From Marinoscillum furvescens DSM 4134 (GTDB lineage Bacteria; Bacteroidota; Bacteroidia; Cytophagales; Cyclobacteriaceae): 64,000 nucleotides of DNA. Under the pieces are notes generated by a model that did not search any database, was not told where the DNA came from, and worked only from the letters and a program-made list of their open reading frames with translations. Position 1 is the first letter of the stretch. Every line of letters starts with the position of its first letter. The stretch spans positions 62,001 through 126,000 of the forward strand of contig NZ_QREG01000004.1 of the NCBI RefSeq assembly GCF_003386095.1. The letters run 5' to 3'. Shown one piece after another: positions 54,652 through 63,274 of the stretch. Made by a program: the position numbers and the translations under genes.

Positions 54652-55065
54652 ATGAACGAAGGTCAATTACTTGAGGATCTGATCAAGGAGTCGGGAATGA
54701 AGTTTGATACCGTAGCTGAAAAGATCGGTAAGTCATATCATACCCTGCTACGAAAGAGAAAATTGGATCGGATAGACGATGATATCTGGATCAAGATCGG
54801 AACCATTCTGAATATTGACATTTCTCAACACATCCCCCGTTTAAAGAAGTTTGTAAAGAATTCTTATGCCAGTAATTCTAATGAGGCGTTGGAGTCTCGC
54901 TTGAATGAGCTGGAGCTACAGGTAAGGACGGATTCGGATGATATCCTGTTTCTAAAGAATCGTATAGCAGACTATGACCTGATGATCGAGGCTAAGAATG
55001 AGGTGATCCGTCAGCAGTCTGAGACGATCAAGCGCCTGGAAAAGGAGCTGAAGAAATACAGGTAG
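54652..55065 (+). CDS. Phage repressor-like protein: HTH plus coiled coil
   Basis: 137 residues from the ATG at 54652; a TTG at 54622 is less likely because it would start within an operator copy. An N-terminal XRE-like HTH (residues 1-60; LLEDLIKESGMKFDTVAEKI, SYHTLLRKRKL), then a long coiled coil (80-137; RLNELELQVRTDSDDI, ETIKRLEKELKK) in place of a cleavable peptidase domain. The rightward gene of the switch; probably the maintenance repressor. Confidence 0.72.
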   Translation: MNEGQLLEDLIKESGMKFDTVAEKIGKSYHTLLRKRKLDRIDDDIWIKIGTILNIDISQHIPRLKKFVKNSYASNSNEALESRLNELELQVRTDSDDILFLKNRIADYDLMIEAKNEVIRQQSETIKRLEKELKKYR

Positions 55066-55095
55066 TCTCTATCTCCCAGCTCTTCCATTTACTAT

Positions 55096-56301
55096 TTACT
55101 TATTGAGCATCTGGCGCATGGTATTGCGATACTCGGCGTTTTGTTTGGATAGGATTTTTAATCGCTCTTTGATCTTCTCGGGGAAGAACCTACGCGTGTA
55201 ATACAGTGATGCGAATATAGCAACGAGTATGGTGGCCAGAATGATAAACTGGTATATCGTACGTTCCTCTTGCTGCTGAAGCTCTCTGCGGCGAAGTTCT
55301 ATTTGTCGTTCTATCTCGAGGATTTTGAGTCTGGCGTTTTCTGCCCGGATGAGCTGGTCTTTGGTAAGATCCTCAGCTACCAAATCGGCCAGAAGAGCCT
55401 CGTAGTGATGAATGCTGTCGGGGTGGGTATGGTATCTTCTAAGGTCTAGTAGTATGGACTTGTAGTCCCTGGAGTCCAGGTCTGAATGAAACCTGTCTTT
55501 GGCTGCTATGAGGTGGGGGTATGGATCGTCTACAAGTCGGGAGAGGTTGTAGCTGATGTGCATGGCGAGCCTGCTGGACTGAAAGGGGATGGATCTGGAC
55601 AGGTAAGCAATGGCTGAATCTGTCATGCCTTCTTCTTTGTAGGCATTGCCGATGTTGTTTAGCGCAAATCCCTGGTATTTGGTGGAGCCTACGTGTGTGC
55701 TATAGTCTAGCAGGTCAAAGTAGTACTCACGAGCCTGTGGGTAGTCATTTAGGTAGAAGTAGATCAGGCCGATCTCGTTGAGATTTTTGCAAATCTGCAG
55801 GGTGTCTTTTTGGGCAAGGTAGTAGTCGTAATTTTCTGTGAAGTACCAGAGTGCTGAGTCCATTTTGTTTAGCTTCTGGTATGCCAGGGCGAGGTTGTAC
55901 TGATTTCTATGCTTCCAATGGTCATCTGGCGCATGCTTGAGTGCTTTGATGGCGGAGTTTCGTGCTTCCTGGAAGCTGTTCCACTTGTAGTAGCACTGAA
56001 AGAGTCTCATGTATGCACGCATGATGTGGAGCTCCTCGTCACTTTTGAATGCCAGGTCTAGCGATTTGTGCGCGTGGATGAGTGCCTGCTCCACGGAATC
56101 CTCGGCATAATACACACCTGCAAGGTAGTAGGCGCTGAGGTGGAGGGAGTCTGCCGGCATGTCTGATTCTAAGGCTGAAAAAAATATTGCTTTGCAAGCC
56201 GGGTTGCCCTCTTTATATAGCGAAAATGCAAGGTTGAAATCTTGAGCCACTATCATTTGATAGTGTATAATGGCTAAAAACACTAAAAAAGGTCGCTTCA
56301 T
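55096..56301 (-). CDS. TPR membrane protein without an output domain
   Basis: 401 residues: signal peptide (ends MIVAQ), four to six TPR units (about 60-245; TKYQGFALNNIGNAYKEEGM), a coiled coil (320-345), and one membrane helix (IYQFIILATILVAIFASLYY), ending after 35 cytoplasmic residues. The plan is that of host TPR kinases, such as the one at 36754-39444, but it has no kinase or HTH. It may be a receptor or a decoy; function unknown. Confidence 0.75.
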   Translation of the reverse strand: MKRPFLVFLAIIHYQMIVAQDFNLAFSLYKEGNPACKAIFFSALESDMPADSLHLSAYYLAGVYYAEDSVEQALIHAHKSLDLAFKSDEELHIMRAYMRLFQCYYKWNSFQEARNSAIKALKHAPDDHWKHRNQYNLALAYQKLNKMDSALWYFTENYDYYLAQKDTLQICKNLNEIGLIYFYLNDYPQAREYYFDLLDYSTHVGSTKYQGFALNNIGNAYKEEGMTDSAIAYLSRSIPFQSSRLAMHISYNLSRLVDDPYPHLIAAKDRFHSDLDSRDYKSILLDLRRYHTHPDSIHHYEALLADLVAEDLTKDQLIRAENARLKILEIERQIELRRRELQQQEERTIYQFIILATILVAIFASLYYTRRFFPEKIKERLKILSKQNAEYRNTMRQMLNK

Positions 56302-56371
56302 TGTATCAATTGAAATTATGGCGAGGTTGAGTTTGTTAATTATAGCGTATTAGCACGACATAAAAAAGTAA

Positions 56372-56400
56372 AGGCACTTTTCGTTATATGGAAAGTGCCT
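56372..56400 (-). terminator. Terminator of the small lipoprotein gene
   Basis: Nine-pair stem AGGCACTTT/AAAGTGCCT around 11 bases; on the minus strand it is followed by TTTACTTTTTT. It separates the lipoprotein gene from the TPR gene. Confidence 0.75.
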
Positions 56401-56436
56401 CTAACTATTTGTATTTTTCTAAGTGAGGTCTGTCAA

Positions 56437-56616
56437 TCAGCCACCACCATAGCCTCCGTCACCGCCATCTGGATCACCTTCGGCATTGCCATGGGTGGCA
56501 TCCACATCGTGTTTTTCGATTTTGATTTCGTTAGCTGAGAGGTCATCGTTGCATGCAGAAAATGTACAAGCGATGAGCGCTAGAAGGGTGAGCATTGTTG
56601 CTGTCTTTTTTTTCAT
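56437..56616 (-). CDS. Small lipoprotein with glycine-rich tail
   Basis: 59 residues from the ATG at 56616; lipobox FSAC with Cys22. The mature part is about 38 residues, acidic, and ends EGDPDGGDGGYGGG. I know no family. With its own terminator it is expressed by itself, next to the TPR gene on the same strand. The glycine tail is like that of small secreted peptides, but no maturation gene is near. Confidence 0.65.
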   Translation of the reverse strand: MKKKTATMLTLLALIACTFSACNDDLSANEIKIEKHDVDATHGNAEGDPDGGDGGYGGG

Positions 56617-56784
56617 GATTAAAAGTGATTTAAGCCTCTTTTTAGAGGGTTGGTTATAATTTATATGAGTACTAAAGATAAGCAAGAGAGGATAAGGGGA
56701 GTAGGTCAGAAAATGGAGTGCTGAGAAGATTTGACTTTAAGTCTGAGAAGTCGTTAATTGGGAAGAAATGAAAAACTGATACCT

Positions 56785-57033
56785 ATGGAAGCAATACTAT
56801 TTTTGATTTGCGCGGCTATTTTTGTGGTTTTTTGGATAGCGGTCTATACGAAGCTATCTGACATCTTGCGCGAGCTGAAGATCCGGAACGTGTACCTGCG
56901 CAATGAATGGCGAGTAAGTGGTAAGGACCTGGACATGCCAAGCCTGAGTGAGGGGGACCTCTTTACCTCCTATAAGCTGGGGATTATCTCGCACCAGGCG
57001 TATAAAGCTGAGCGTAAACGGAGAAGGGGATAA
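56785..57033 (+). CDS. Small membrane protein
   Basis: 82 residues from the ATG at 56785 (a TTG at 56758 is the other choice). One membrane helix at the start (AILFLICAAIFVVFWIAVYT), then a basic cytoplasmic tail ending KAERKRRRG. Its stop touches the next ATG, so it is coupled to the 29-residue gene. Confidence 0.6.
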   Translation: MEAILFLICAAIFVVFWIAVYTKLSDILRELKIRNVYLRNEWRVSGKDLDMPSLSEGDLFTSYKLGIISHQAYKAERKRRRG

Positions 57034-57123
57034 ATGGGATATCTGGATGTGCTGGTACTGGTACTAATGACCGCACTGGGTATGTACCTACATGCCTGGG
57101 TGAGAAGCAATCTGAAAAAGTAA
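57034..57123 (+). CDS. 29-residue membrane peptide
   Basis: Starts immediately after the previous TAA. Reads GYLDVLVLVLMTALGMYL then HAWVRSNLKK: one membrane helix and a basic end. A strong terminator begins at its stop codon, which supports a real transcript end here. Confidence 0.5.
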   Translation: MGYLDVLVLVLMTALGMYLHAWVRSNLKK

Positions 57124-57149
57124 AGCCGGATCTAGTCCGGCTTTTTTTG
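57122..57149. terminator. Bidirectional terminator
   Basis: Arms AAAGCCGGA (57122-57130) and TCCGGCTTT (57136-57144) with a 5-base loop and seven Ts on the plus strand. It also lies just after the XRE gene on the minus strand. Confidence 0.85.
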
Positions 57150-57374
57150 TGATTCTACAGGGGTGAAGGTGAGGTCTGCATAGCACTGGAGTGCTGTGCA
57201 CAGCTTGAACACGATCCCCAATGAGGCGTTTACCTCGCCGCGTTCCAGCTGGCTAACATACTTACGACTCACGCCGCATTTTTCTGCAACCTCATCCTGG
57301 GTGAGCTGCCGGTACTTGCGCAATGTGTATAGCTGCTTACCTACAATTGCGATAAATTCTTGTTCTGGTGTCAT
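57132..57374 (-). CDS. XRE-family transcriptional regulator
   Basis: 80 residues, a single Cro/C1-type HTH (residues 12-65): LYTLRKYRQLTQDEVAEKCG, VSRKYVSQLERGEVNASLG. No partner domain. A separate regulator from the switch at 54.5 kb; it may act on the small membrane genes or as the antitoxin-like half of a unit, but no toxin is clear. Confidence 0.85.
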   Translation of the reverse strand: MTPEQEFIAIVGKQLYTLRKYRQLTQDEVAEKCGVSRKYVSQLERGEVNASLGIVFKLCTALQCYADLTFTPVESQKKPD

Positions 57375-57398
57375 ATGAGCATTGTTTTTTAAAAGTGA

Positions 57399-57421
57399 AG
57401 CCCCGACCAGTGGCCGGGGCT
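57399..57421 (-). terminator. Hairpin between the 146-residue gene and the XRE gene
   Basis: AGCCCCG/CGGGGCT with a 9-base loop; a short T-rich stretch follows on the minus strand. Weak terminator. Confidence 0.55.
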
Positions 57422-57461
57422 GGTTTCCCGCTAGAACTTTGCGAGAAACTAACGGGAAGTG

Positions 57462-57902
57462 TTACTTCATCAAATAGGAGTTGATAACTGCTGCCAATCT
57501 CCTGTTCTTCTCAGTGTTGGTGAATGCTATGGACTTATTGTAATCCTGATGCTGATAAACCGGATGTGCCCAATATATATTTTCATTACCAATCACGAGA
57601 ATCTTACCATAATTGGTCTCCATATAACCCTTTGCTTTTTCAAATTTTGCGCGTTTGATCGCAGCAATTACTTTGTTCCTATTGTGAGAGTGATTAATTC
57701 TGTGGTGTTTGAAGTCTCCAGCTCCATAAGATAGGTTATACGCTTTTCTGGATACTTTTTGGCTAGGTGAATGAGCTTCAATCCATCTCATTAATGAGCC
57801 TCTATTAGATACATCTATACCAGATGCTTTAGCTATTTTGAAGATTTCAGTGGTGTTTTCTGATCTTAAAACTGATGTGATTTGTGTTTTTGAAGTTTTC
57901 AT
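57462..57902 (-). CDS. Phage protein of unknown function
   Basis: 146 residues, basic, no membrane segment. A His/Asn-rich centre (GDFKHHRINHSHNRNKVIAA) and an end with YQHQDYNKSIAF. It may be a nuclease or nucleic-acid binder by these features, but I cannot name it. Confidence 0.6.
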   Translation of the reverse strand: MKTSKTQITSVLRSENTTEIFKIAKASGIDVSNRGSLMRWIEAHSPSQKVSRKAYNLSYGAGDFKHHRINHSHNRNKVIAAIKRAKFEKAKGYMETNYGKILVIGNENIYWAHPVYQHQDYNKSIAFTNTEKNRRLAAVINSYLMK

Positions 57903-57954
57903 GGTCGCAAAGTTTTTAATTCTGTAGAACAGCTCCGTGCCGTTCTGATATAGT

Positions 57955-57998
57955 AAAGGTAAATATATTTCTCATAAAAGAGAAATATATTTACCTTT
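57955..57998. repeat. Perfect 19-bp inverted repeat at the end of the tail operon
   Basis: AAAGGTAAATATATTTCTC (57955-57973) and its exact complement (57980-57998) with a 6-base loop ATAAAA; eight Ts end the plus-strand copy. It lies between the last tail gene and the 146-residue gene. On the plus strand it is a strong terminator shape, but no plus-strand gene leads into it. Confidence 0.75.
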
Positions 57999-58012
57999 TT
58001 TTTGAAAAAACT

Positions 58013-60130
58013 TTACAAACTATACCCCTCCACCTCCTGATCGCGGATGCCGTCTCGGGTGAGGGTGGCGCGGAAGGACCGGAAGCGCATGAGGCCTTTG
58101 AGGTGGCGGATGATTTTTTTTGTTGAAAGGTTTTTGGCCTCCAACCCTGATAGATTGCCTAGTGATTTGATGATCCGCGTTTGCTGCGCAAAGTCACGGA
58201 GCTTTAAAAGTGTATTATCCCAAAGATTGTTCTCCTCATAATTTTCAGCAATTTGCAAGCTTACTCCAGGCAATTCACTTTCACCGTCAACAGAATTGGA
58301 GTAGAGGTTGTCACTACTAGCATACGGGTAGGTGTCTACTTTATTGAAATCGTATTGCATGCCATGCCATTGCACTATGGTGCCTGAGGTGTCCTCAGCA
58401 TCATCCTGAAACACAAAATCAAAAGAACCGTGTCGAGTCAGCGTTTTTCCAATTACAGGCATGAAAAATTTTACCTGACTGGCAGTCTTGATTTTTTTCA
58501 CCTCTTTATCCTCTATATAATCCCATAGAAGGTCTATGAATGAATCATCCGGAGTGCCTGTAGTGGGATTGTAGATTGCTTGTAAGGTGGAAAAATAAAG
58601 TCTCGGCTCCCTAACGCCTGTATAATAGTCTGTGAGCGTGATAATATTGCCACTCCGACTCCTGGTCATGTTTGCGGGCACTATCAGTGATGGAAGTCCC
58701 TTTTCGTAGCCTCTGCCTCTACCTCCGGTTCCCACATTACCGCGAGTTCCTGGAGCTGCGTTTCGCCCCAGATCTACACTGTTGAAATTTCGCATCCGAC
58801 TTAAGACTTTCTGTGTTTTATTTTCTCGAGAGCTAAATTCGAGAACGGCGAAGTAGTCGTAACTTAAAAGCAAACTTGTTTCAAAACCATTCAACCGCAC
58901 TTTTCCCGGTGATGCAGCCGACTCTGTAAGTGTCATATCTACATCGTATTCACCATAGTACCATCTATCACGCATGGCCGGCGTAAATTTGCTCTGGAAA
59001 ATAATCGGATTCTTCGTGCCAGTCTTCTTCTCTCTGAAAGGAGTAGCATAAGCCTCCATGTACAATACATCGTTGTATTTCAAAAATTGATAATACTTTT
59101 GCTCCCATTTACAAAATCCGTAATCGTTTTCAGCAGTACCAGGCTCTAAGCTTAGGTCCGTTTTGGAGTCAAACACACCCAAATAATTGCCTTGCATCTC
59201 TTGTGGCCCTATATGCAGAAAGTCATTGCCCTCTGCAAACCGAATGACCACATCATCTACAAATGTGCTCGATGGACGCTGGTACGTAAGAGCTAAATAC
59301 GGACCATTTCGTCGCTTGAGTGAAAAGTCAAGGCTCTCAACTTGTATTAGTTTTTTAGCCACATCTACATAAACAGAAGCACCTGCATACACACTCACCT
59401 CATAGATTAGATCAGAAACAGAGATGTCGGGCACGAAAGCACCATACGGTAATGAAGCGCCATCGCTCAGGATAGTAAACTGATTCGGTGTGCATACTAG
59501 ATAATTATCCAACACCTTGGAGGTAAGACGATACTCTGTGCTATATCCCAGCTCAGAGGCTGTAATATTGAGTAGGTGTTTGAGGGTAAAAAAAGGAACA
59601 GCAAATACATCGCTATTCGTAATATGGATGTATTCCTCGGTGATTGGATTTCGATCCACTTCACCATAAAAATGACACCAGGGAAATCTGATACCTCGGT
59701 TTGTGGTGCCGTTGAAGTGATTATAAACTACTTCGTAACCTCCGGAGGGATAACTAAACGTTCTTTCTTTAAGAAGCTCACGCAAGCTTCGACCTTTATT
59801 CGACTCCAATACACTATCCACCGTGCTGAGCGTAGCCTCGTAATATCTACCGTCCTCGCTTACACCTTCCAGCACGCAGCTGCACTCCCACCAGACATTT
59901 CCACCCCAGGTGATTGCAAAATCGTCATAGGTCTTAAACCGGTTGCGGCTGTTGGCCGGATCGCTGGCGTACTTAAAGGCCCATTCGTTGCCCTTTACGG
60001 GTATCTGGATGGGCGCGGACCATCCCTGTCCCAGGTGCCCGAAATCTAATAAGTCATCCTCGACATTCCACGGTATCTCAAACCCGGGGTCTAGGGTAAG
60101 CTGCCTGCCGTTTTTGCTGAGTCCTATCAT
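58013..60130 (-). CDS. Phage tail or baseplate protein
   Basis: 705 residues, beta-rich, with aromatic motifs (WSAPIQIPVKGNEWAF, TWGGNVWWECSCVLEGVSED near residues 75-90) of the kind found in tail-associated proteins of Bacteroidota phages. It is the last tail gene of the leftward operon and overlaps the previous one by four bases. I cannot assign an exact place in the tail. Confidence 0.65.
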   Translation of the reverse strand: MIGLSKNGRQLTLDPGFEIPWNVEDDLLDFGHLGQGWSAPIQIPVKGNEWAFKYASDPANSRNRFKTYDDFAITWGGNVWWECSCVLEGVSEDGRYYEATLSTVDSVLESNKGRSLRELLKERTFSYPSGGYEVVYNHFNGTTNRGIRFPWCHFYGEVDRNPITEEYIHITNSDVFAVPFFTLKHLLNITASELGYSTEYRLTSKVLDNYLVCTPNQFTILSDGASLPYGAFVPDISVSDLIYEVSVYAGASVYVDVAKKLIQVESLDFSLKRRNGPYLALTYQRPSSTFVDDVVIRFAEGNDFLHIGPQEMQGNYLGVFDSKTDLSLEPGTAENDYGFCKWEQKYYQFLKYNDVLYMEAYATPFREKKTGTKNPIIFQSKFTPAMRDRWYYGEYDVDMTLTESAASPGKVRLNGFETSLLLSYDYFAVLEFSSRENKTQKVLSRMRNFNSVDLGRNAAPGTRGNVGTGGRGRGYEKGLPSLIVPANMTRSRSGNIITLTDYYTGVREPRLYFSTLQAIYNPTTGTPDDSFIDLLWDYIEDKEVKKIKTASQVKFFMPVIGKTLTRHGSFDFVFQDDAEDTSGTIVQWHGMQYDFNKVDTYPYASSDNLYSNSVDGESELPGVSLQIAENYEENNLWDNTLLKLRDFAQQTRIIKSLGNLSGLEAKNLSTKKIIRHLKGLMRFRSFRATLTRDGIRDQEVEGYSL

Positions 60131-60888
60131 ATCACTCTATCCATTGCCCGCTGCTCGAATGCATAGCGGTAGGTGATCGCCAGGCGCTTGATGTTTGATT
60201 TTGCGGATGGCAAAATAAGCTGCTCCTGCTCAGGGATAATCGGTGCTCTGGTCACCACAGTGTCATGCTTATGGTATTCGTAAGCCTGCTTGATTAAGAA
60301 AAGATCTTTCAGTGCAAACACTTCTTTTCCCGGCTTAGCCGCACTGGATAAGCTGTGCTGCGTGCGAAACTTCGGATCGGCATAGCGAAACTGCTGGCTG
60401 GCACTTTCGTACACCGCCTCAAATGGCTGGGCGGTGATGATGCCATTTGCCTGGATCTGCTCCTGCTCATCGCCCACACAGATCAGGCTGTCCACTCCAC
60501 CTTGCGAGTTGTGGTAGTAGATAGCGCGAATGTGATCACCGGTGGGTGTGTATGGGTAGCACTCTATGTAGTCCTCAGTCCCGTCCGGGTAATCAGGGCT
60601 GTCCACCCGGATGATAAACTTGCGGATGGTTTTTGCCGGATTTAGCATGTCGTAGTTGCGCTTGGCGTAGCTGATATCATACATGCGCGTCTCACCGGCC
60701 CTGAGCGTGGTGGCCAAGAGCTCGTGTTTTTCTGAAGTGTTATCAGTATACGTCACCACAGCCACCAGTTTGGGGCTGGTGACCGTCTGGTGAGGGAGAA
60801 TGTAGAGAAACTCCGGGTGATTCTTGCTGATCATTCGCCGCTGTGGGCGGGTGGTGAGGAACTGGTAATGACTTGTAGTGTCTATCAT
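60127..60888 (-). CDS. Phage tail-associated protein
   Basis: 253 residues, all-beta in appearance (KLVAVVTYTDNTSEKHELLA, IRKFIIRVDSPDYPDG). It is in the tail operon, overlapping the next gene by four bases. No family name can be given. Confidence 0.6.
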   Translation of the reverse strand: MIDTTSHYQFLTTRPQRRMISKNHPEFLYILPHQTVTSPKLVAVVTYTDNTSEKHELLATTLRAGETRMYDISYAKRNYDMLNPAKTIRKFIIRVDSPDYPDGTEDYIECYPYTPTGDHIRAIYYHNSQGGVDSLICVGDEQEQIQANGIITAQPFEAVYESASQQFRYADPKFRTQHSLSSAAKPGKEVFALKDLFLIKQAYEYHKHDTVVTRAPIIPEQEQLILPSAKSNIKRLAITYRYAFEQRAMDRVI

Positions 60889-60890
60889 TA

Positions 60891-61310
60891 TTACAACGCT
60901 AGTTTTGCTGTGTTACTCCAATTGCTTTTAAGCCCATCTCTCACCGCTCTTACGCGGTAGTAATATGCCCTGCGAACTTCCAGTATTACCGATTTCTTGT
61001 TTGAACCATCGAATGTAAATGCCTGTGGTGGGCTGACAGGAATATGCGTATCTGTCTCTATTGCAGAAATCACAAAGTCGGTTGATCCTTCCACAAGCTC
61101 AAAAAGCTCCCCGGCTGGTAATGTGTATTGCTGGGCGGCTCCACCATTACGCTCGATCGTAATTGTAGCTCCTGACACTAGATTGCCAAACTGATCTACA
61201 ACAGCCACAGACAAATTTTCCAGGTATTCAAACTTCAATCCCGTAAATTTCCTGATCAGAAAATCATTGTCTGGATAAAAAACTAATCCGGTAAGTTTAT
61301 CTACTGGCAT
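60891..61310 (-). CDS. Small Ig/FN3-like phage tail protein
   Basis: 139 residues: an Ig-like middle (VAVVDQFGNLVSGATITIERNG) and a fibronectin-III-like end (YYYRVRAVRDGLKSNWSNTA). It sits beside the beta-helix protein and may bind host surface sugar. Coupled to neighbours. Confidence 0.6.
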   Translation of the reverse strand: MPVDKLTGLVFYPDNDFLIRKFTGLKFEYLENLSVAVVDQFGNLVSGATITIERNGGAAQQYTLPAGELFELVEGSTDFVISAIETDTHIPVSPPQAFTFDGSNKKSVILEVRRAYYYRVRAVRDGLKSNWSNTAKLAL

Positions 61311-61311
61311 T

Positions 61312-62571
61312 TTAGAGTCCGTTAGCTCGAAAAGTGAATCGATACTTTCGCTTATACATAATTATTTTCTCAGTTTCACCCCATCTGTAGTCCTCCTCCC
61401 CATTGTAGTTTCCGAGTGTATCTACAGATGGGATCTCACCAAACCTAAAACGTTTCCACGGTCCATAAATACCATCCAGACCAGACCAAGCACATTCATA
61501 GATAAGTCGATCCTGACCAGCTAATGCTATTATTGCGTCATTGTCTAAGGATGGAAACCCACACAAATCTAATCGAGGTAGGTATCTCAAATTTGATTCC
61601 TGAAACTCCCCCGTCTCCACTACGGTATCTGCAGCTACTTCTATTTCTCCTGTACTTACATTATAAGTTAAGTTTGCATCAGAATCGATTATTGCATCAA
61701 GCCATTCTGAGCCATAGAAATAGGATTGGCCAAAAGTTGTCCCTCCAATGTTATTGCCAGCATTTCCCGCTCCAATATGAGGGCTATCAGCCGCAAGGCT
61801 AAAATCTCCCCCCTCAGCATTGTTAAACTTAGGATCTAAATCTACACACCCCGAAAAATATGTTGGGTTTGCTGCATTGGCTGCCGCCAGATCAGTATAA
61901 GAGGTTCCATCTATAGTGATGCTCCCCCTTATATTACTGTTCGTCGCAGGATCACCAGCCACGGTCATGGTCAGGTGTGAGTTTTCATCTATGTAACAAC
62001 CTCTGTGAGTTCCGTTTCCTGAAATAGGGGAGTTAATTATTATACTATCAAAGGTTGTATCCCTTCTTGCCGTAGCCTGTCCAGCGGTATACACGGAATT
62101 GATAAGAATGCACCCTCTAATATATCCAAAAGCCCCTCCTGTAAAAGTGTACTGATTTAATAAGCCCGCATTCACAAATACACAATCCTCAGCGTAAGTA
62201 GAATTCGCGGAATTAGTTATTCTCAAACCGGTGTCGTAATTTTTGAATATTATATTCTTGACATAATTATTTGATCCCCCAATTGTAAGACCAATACCAG
62301 ATCCCGCACCTAGCAGCATGACACTACCGTCTCCGATAATATTTCTTGTACCAGCACTCAAACCGGTTTCTTGATAAACCCCCGTATAAATCACAATCGT
62401 GGCAGTTGATGATGTCGATGCTATAGCTGTTGCTATAGTTTGCCAAGGGTTTGCAGCAGTGCCAGTTCCTGTGCCGTCATCTCCCCATGGAGCCACAAAG
62501 TAATGATTGGCTTTTGCTGTAGCACCAGTCGGATCTGTTGCCCAGTCTATTCCTTCTTTCCAGTTAGGCAT
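61312..62571 (-). CDS. Right-handed beta-helix protein, probable tail spike or fibre
   Basis: 419 residues with a DUF1565-like entry YFVAPWGDDGTGTGTAANPW and a run of beta-helix coils (about 60-260; GLTIGGSNNYVKNIIFKNYD, YAEDCVFVNAG). Such folds make phage tail spikes that bind or cut surface polysaccharide. No catalytic residues can be pointed out with confidence. Confidence 0.75.
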   Translation of the reverse strand: MPNWKEGIDWATDPTGATAKANHYFVAPWGDDGTGTGTAANPWQTIATAIASTSSTATIVIYTGVYQETGLSAGTRNIIGDGSVMLLGAGSGIGLTIGGSNNYVKNIIFKNYDTGLRITNSANSTYAEDCVFVNAGLLNQYTFTGGAFGYIRGCILINSVYTAGQATARRDTTFDSIIINSPISGNGTHRGCYIDENSHLTMTVAGDPATNSNIRGSITIDGTSYTDLAAANAANPTYFSGCVDLDPKFNNAEGGDFSLAADSPHIGAGNAGNNIGGTTFGQSYFYGSEWLDAIIDSDANLTYNVSTGEIEVAADTVVETGEFQESNLRYLPRLDLCGFPSLDNDAIIALAGQDRLIYECAWSGLDGIYGPWKRFRFGEIPSVDTLGNYNGEEDYRWGETEKIIMYKRKYRFTFRANGL

Positions 62572-62929
62572 GTAATATTCGAATTAAATAGTAAAACCAT
62601 GTAATTGGACTCAGCACCAAGCAAAATAAGATCATCAGAATGGACATAATCACTAAGCCTGGCACCCATCCCTGACCTACCTTGAAGTCCTCGTCAATAT
62701 CACTTAAGTAAGCATTCTTGCAGTGTCCTTTTCCGTCTACTGGGTAGAAAGTAAAATCAACTATCACCCTACAAACAATCCAAAACAAGCTGTCAGACCG
62801 CATAATCAGGCTCATAAAGCCTATACGAGCAGACACTGATATATCAGGATTACCACCAGAGAGCGCATTGCCAAGCTGGCTAATCGCATTAGCCACTCGC
62901 CCAAGATATGTAGCGTTGTAATCTGTCAT
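62564..62929 (-). CDS. Small phage membrane protein, widespread family
   Basis: 121 residues with GGNPDISVSARIGFM near residue 27, FTFYPVDGKGHC, and a C-terminal membrane helix (VPGLVIMSILMILFCLVLSP). This pattern occurs in many phages near lysis or tail genes; function is not established. It overlaps both neighbours. Confidence 0.65.
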   Translation of the reverse strand: MTDYNATYLGRVANAISQLGNALSGGNPDISVSARIGFMSLIMRSDSLFWIVCRVIVDFTFYPVDGKGHCKNAYLSDIDEDFKVGQGWVPGLVIMSILMILFCLVLSPITWFYYLIRILHA

Positions 62930-63273
62930 GCAGGTGGATTTACTATTTCATCAGTTTTTGCAATAGCCTCATTACGCATATTCTCAGCAAAGGCTTTTAC
63001 TCCTGGGAAATAGGTGTCACGCAGGTGTGACATCATGTTGTTAAAGTCACCTGGAGATAAGGTAAAGACCGGTTCATCTGGATCTTTGCTAAGCGTCAGA
63101 TGTACAAGGCCATCATCCTTCAACTCAGCATTCAGATAAGGAAATGAATTGAAGCCACCATATGCATTAACTGCGTTATCTACTTTGTTCATAACCTTTA
63201 CACAATGCGAGGCAATACCGATCAGCTCATCTGCGTCATTAATTGTTTCCAGGTTTATTTCAGTTAGTTCCAT
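62926..63273 (-). CDS. Phage protein of unknown function
   Basis: 115 residues, helical and acidic (VKVMNKVDNAVNAYGGFNSF, PGDFNNMMSHLRDT). No family is recognised. It lies one base from the fibronectin-like protein and overlaps the next gene by four bases. Confidence 0.55.
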   Translation of the reverse strand: MELTEINLETINDADELIGIASHCVKVMNKVDNAVNAYGGFNSFPYLNAELKDDGLVHLTLSKDPDEPVFTLSPGDFNNMMSHLRDTYFPGVKAFAENMRNEAIAKTDEIVNPPA

Positions 63274-63274
63274 A

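Noticed and set aside
57132-57902. A toxin-antitoxin pair of the XRE gene and the 146-residue gene
   Set aside because: The genes are separated by a hairpin and about 90 bases, and the larger protein shows no toxin motif.
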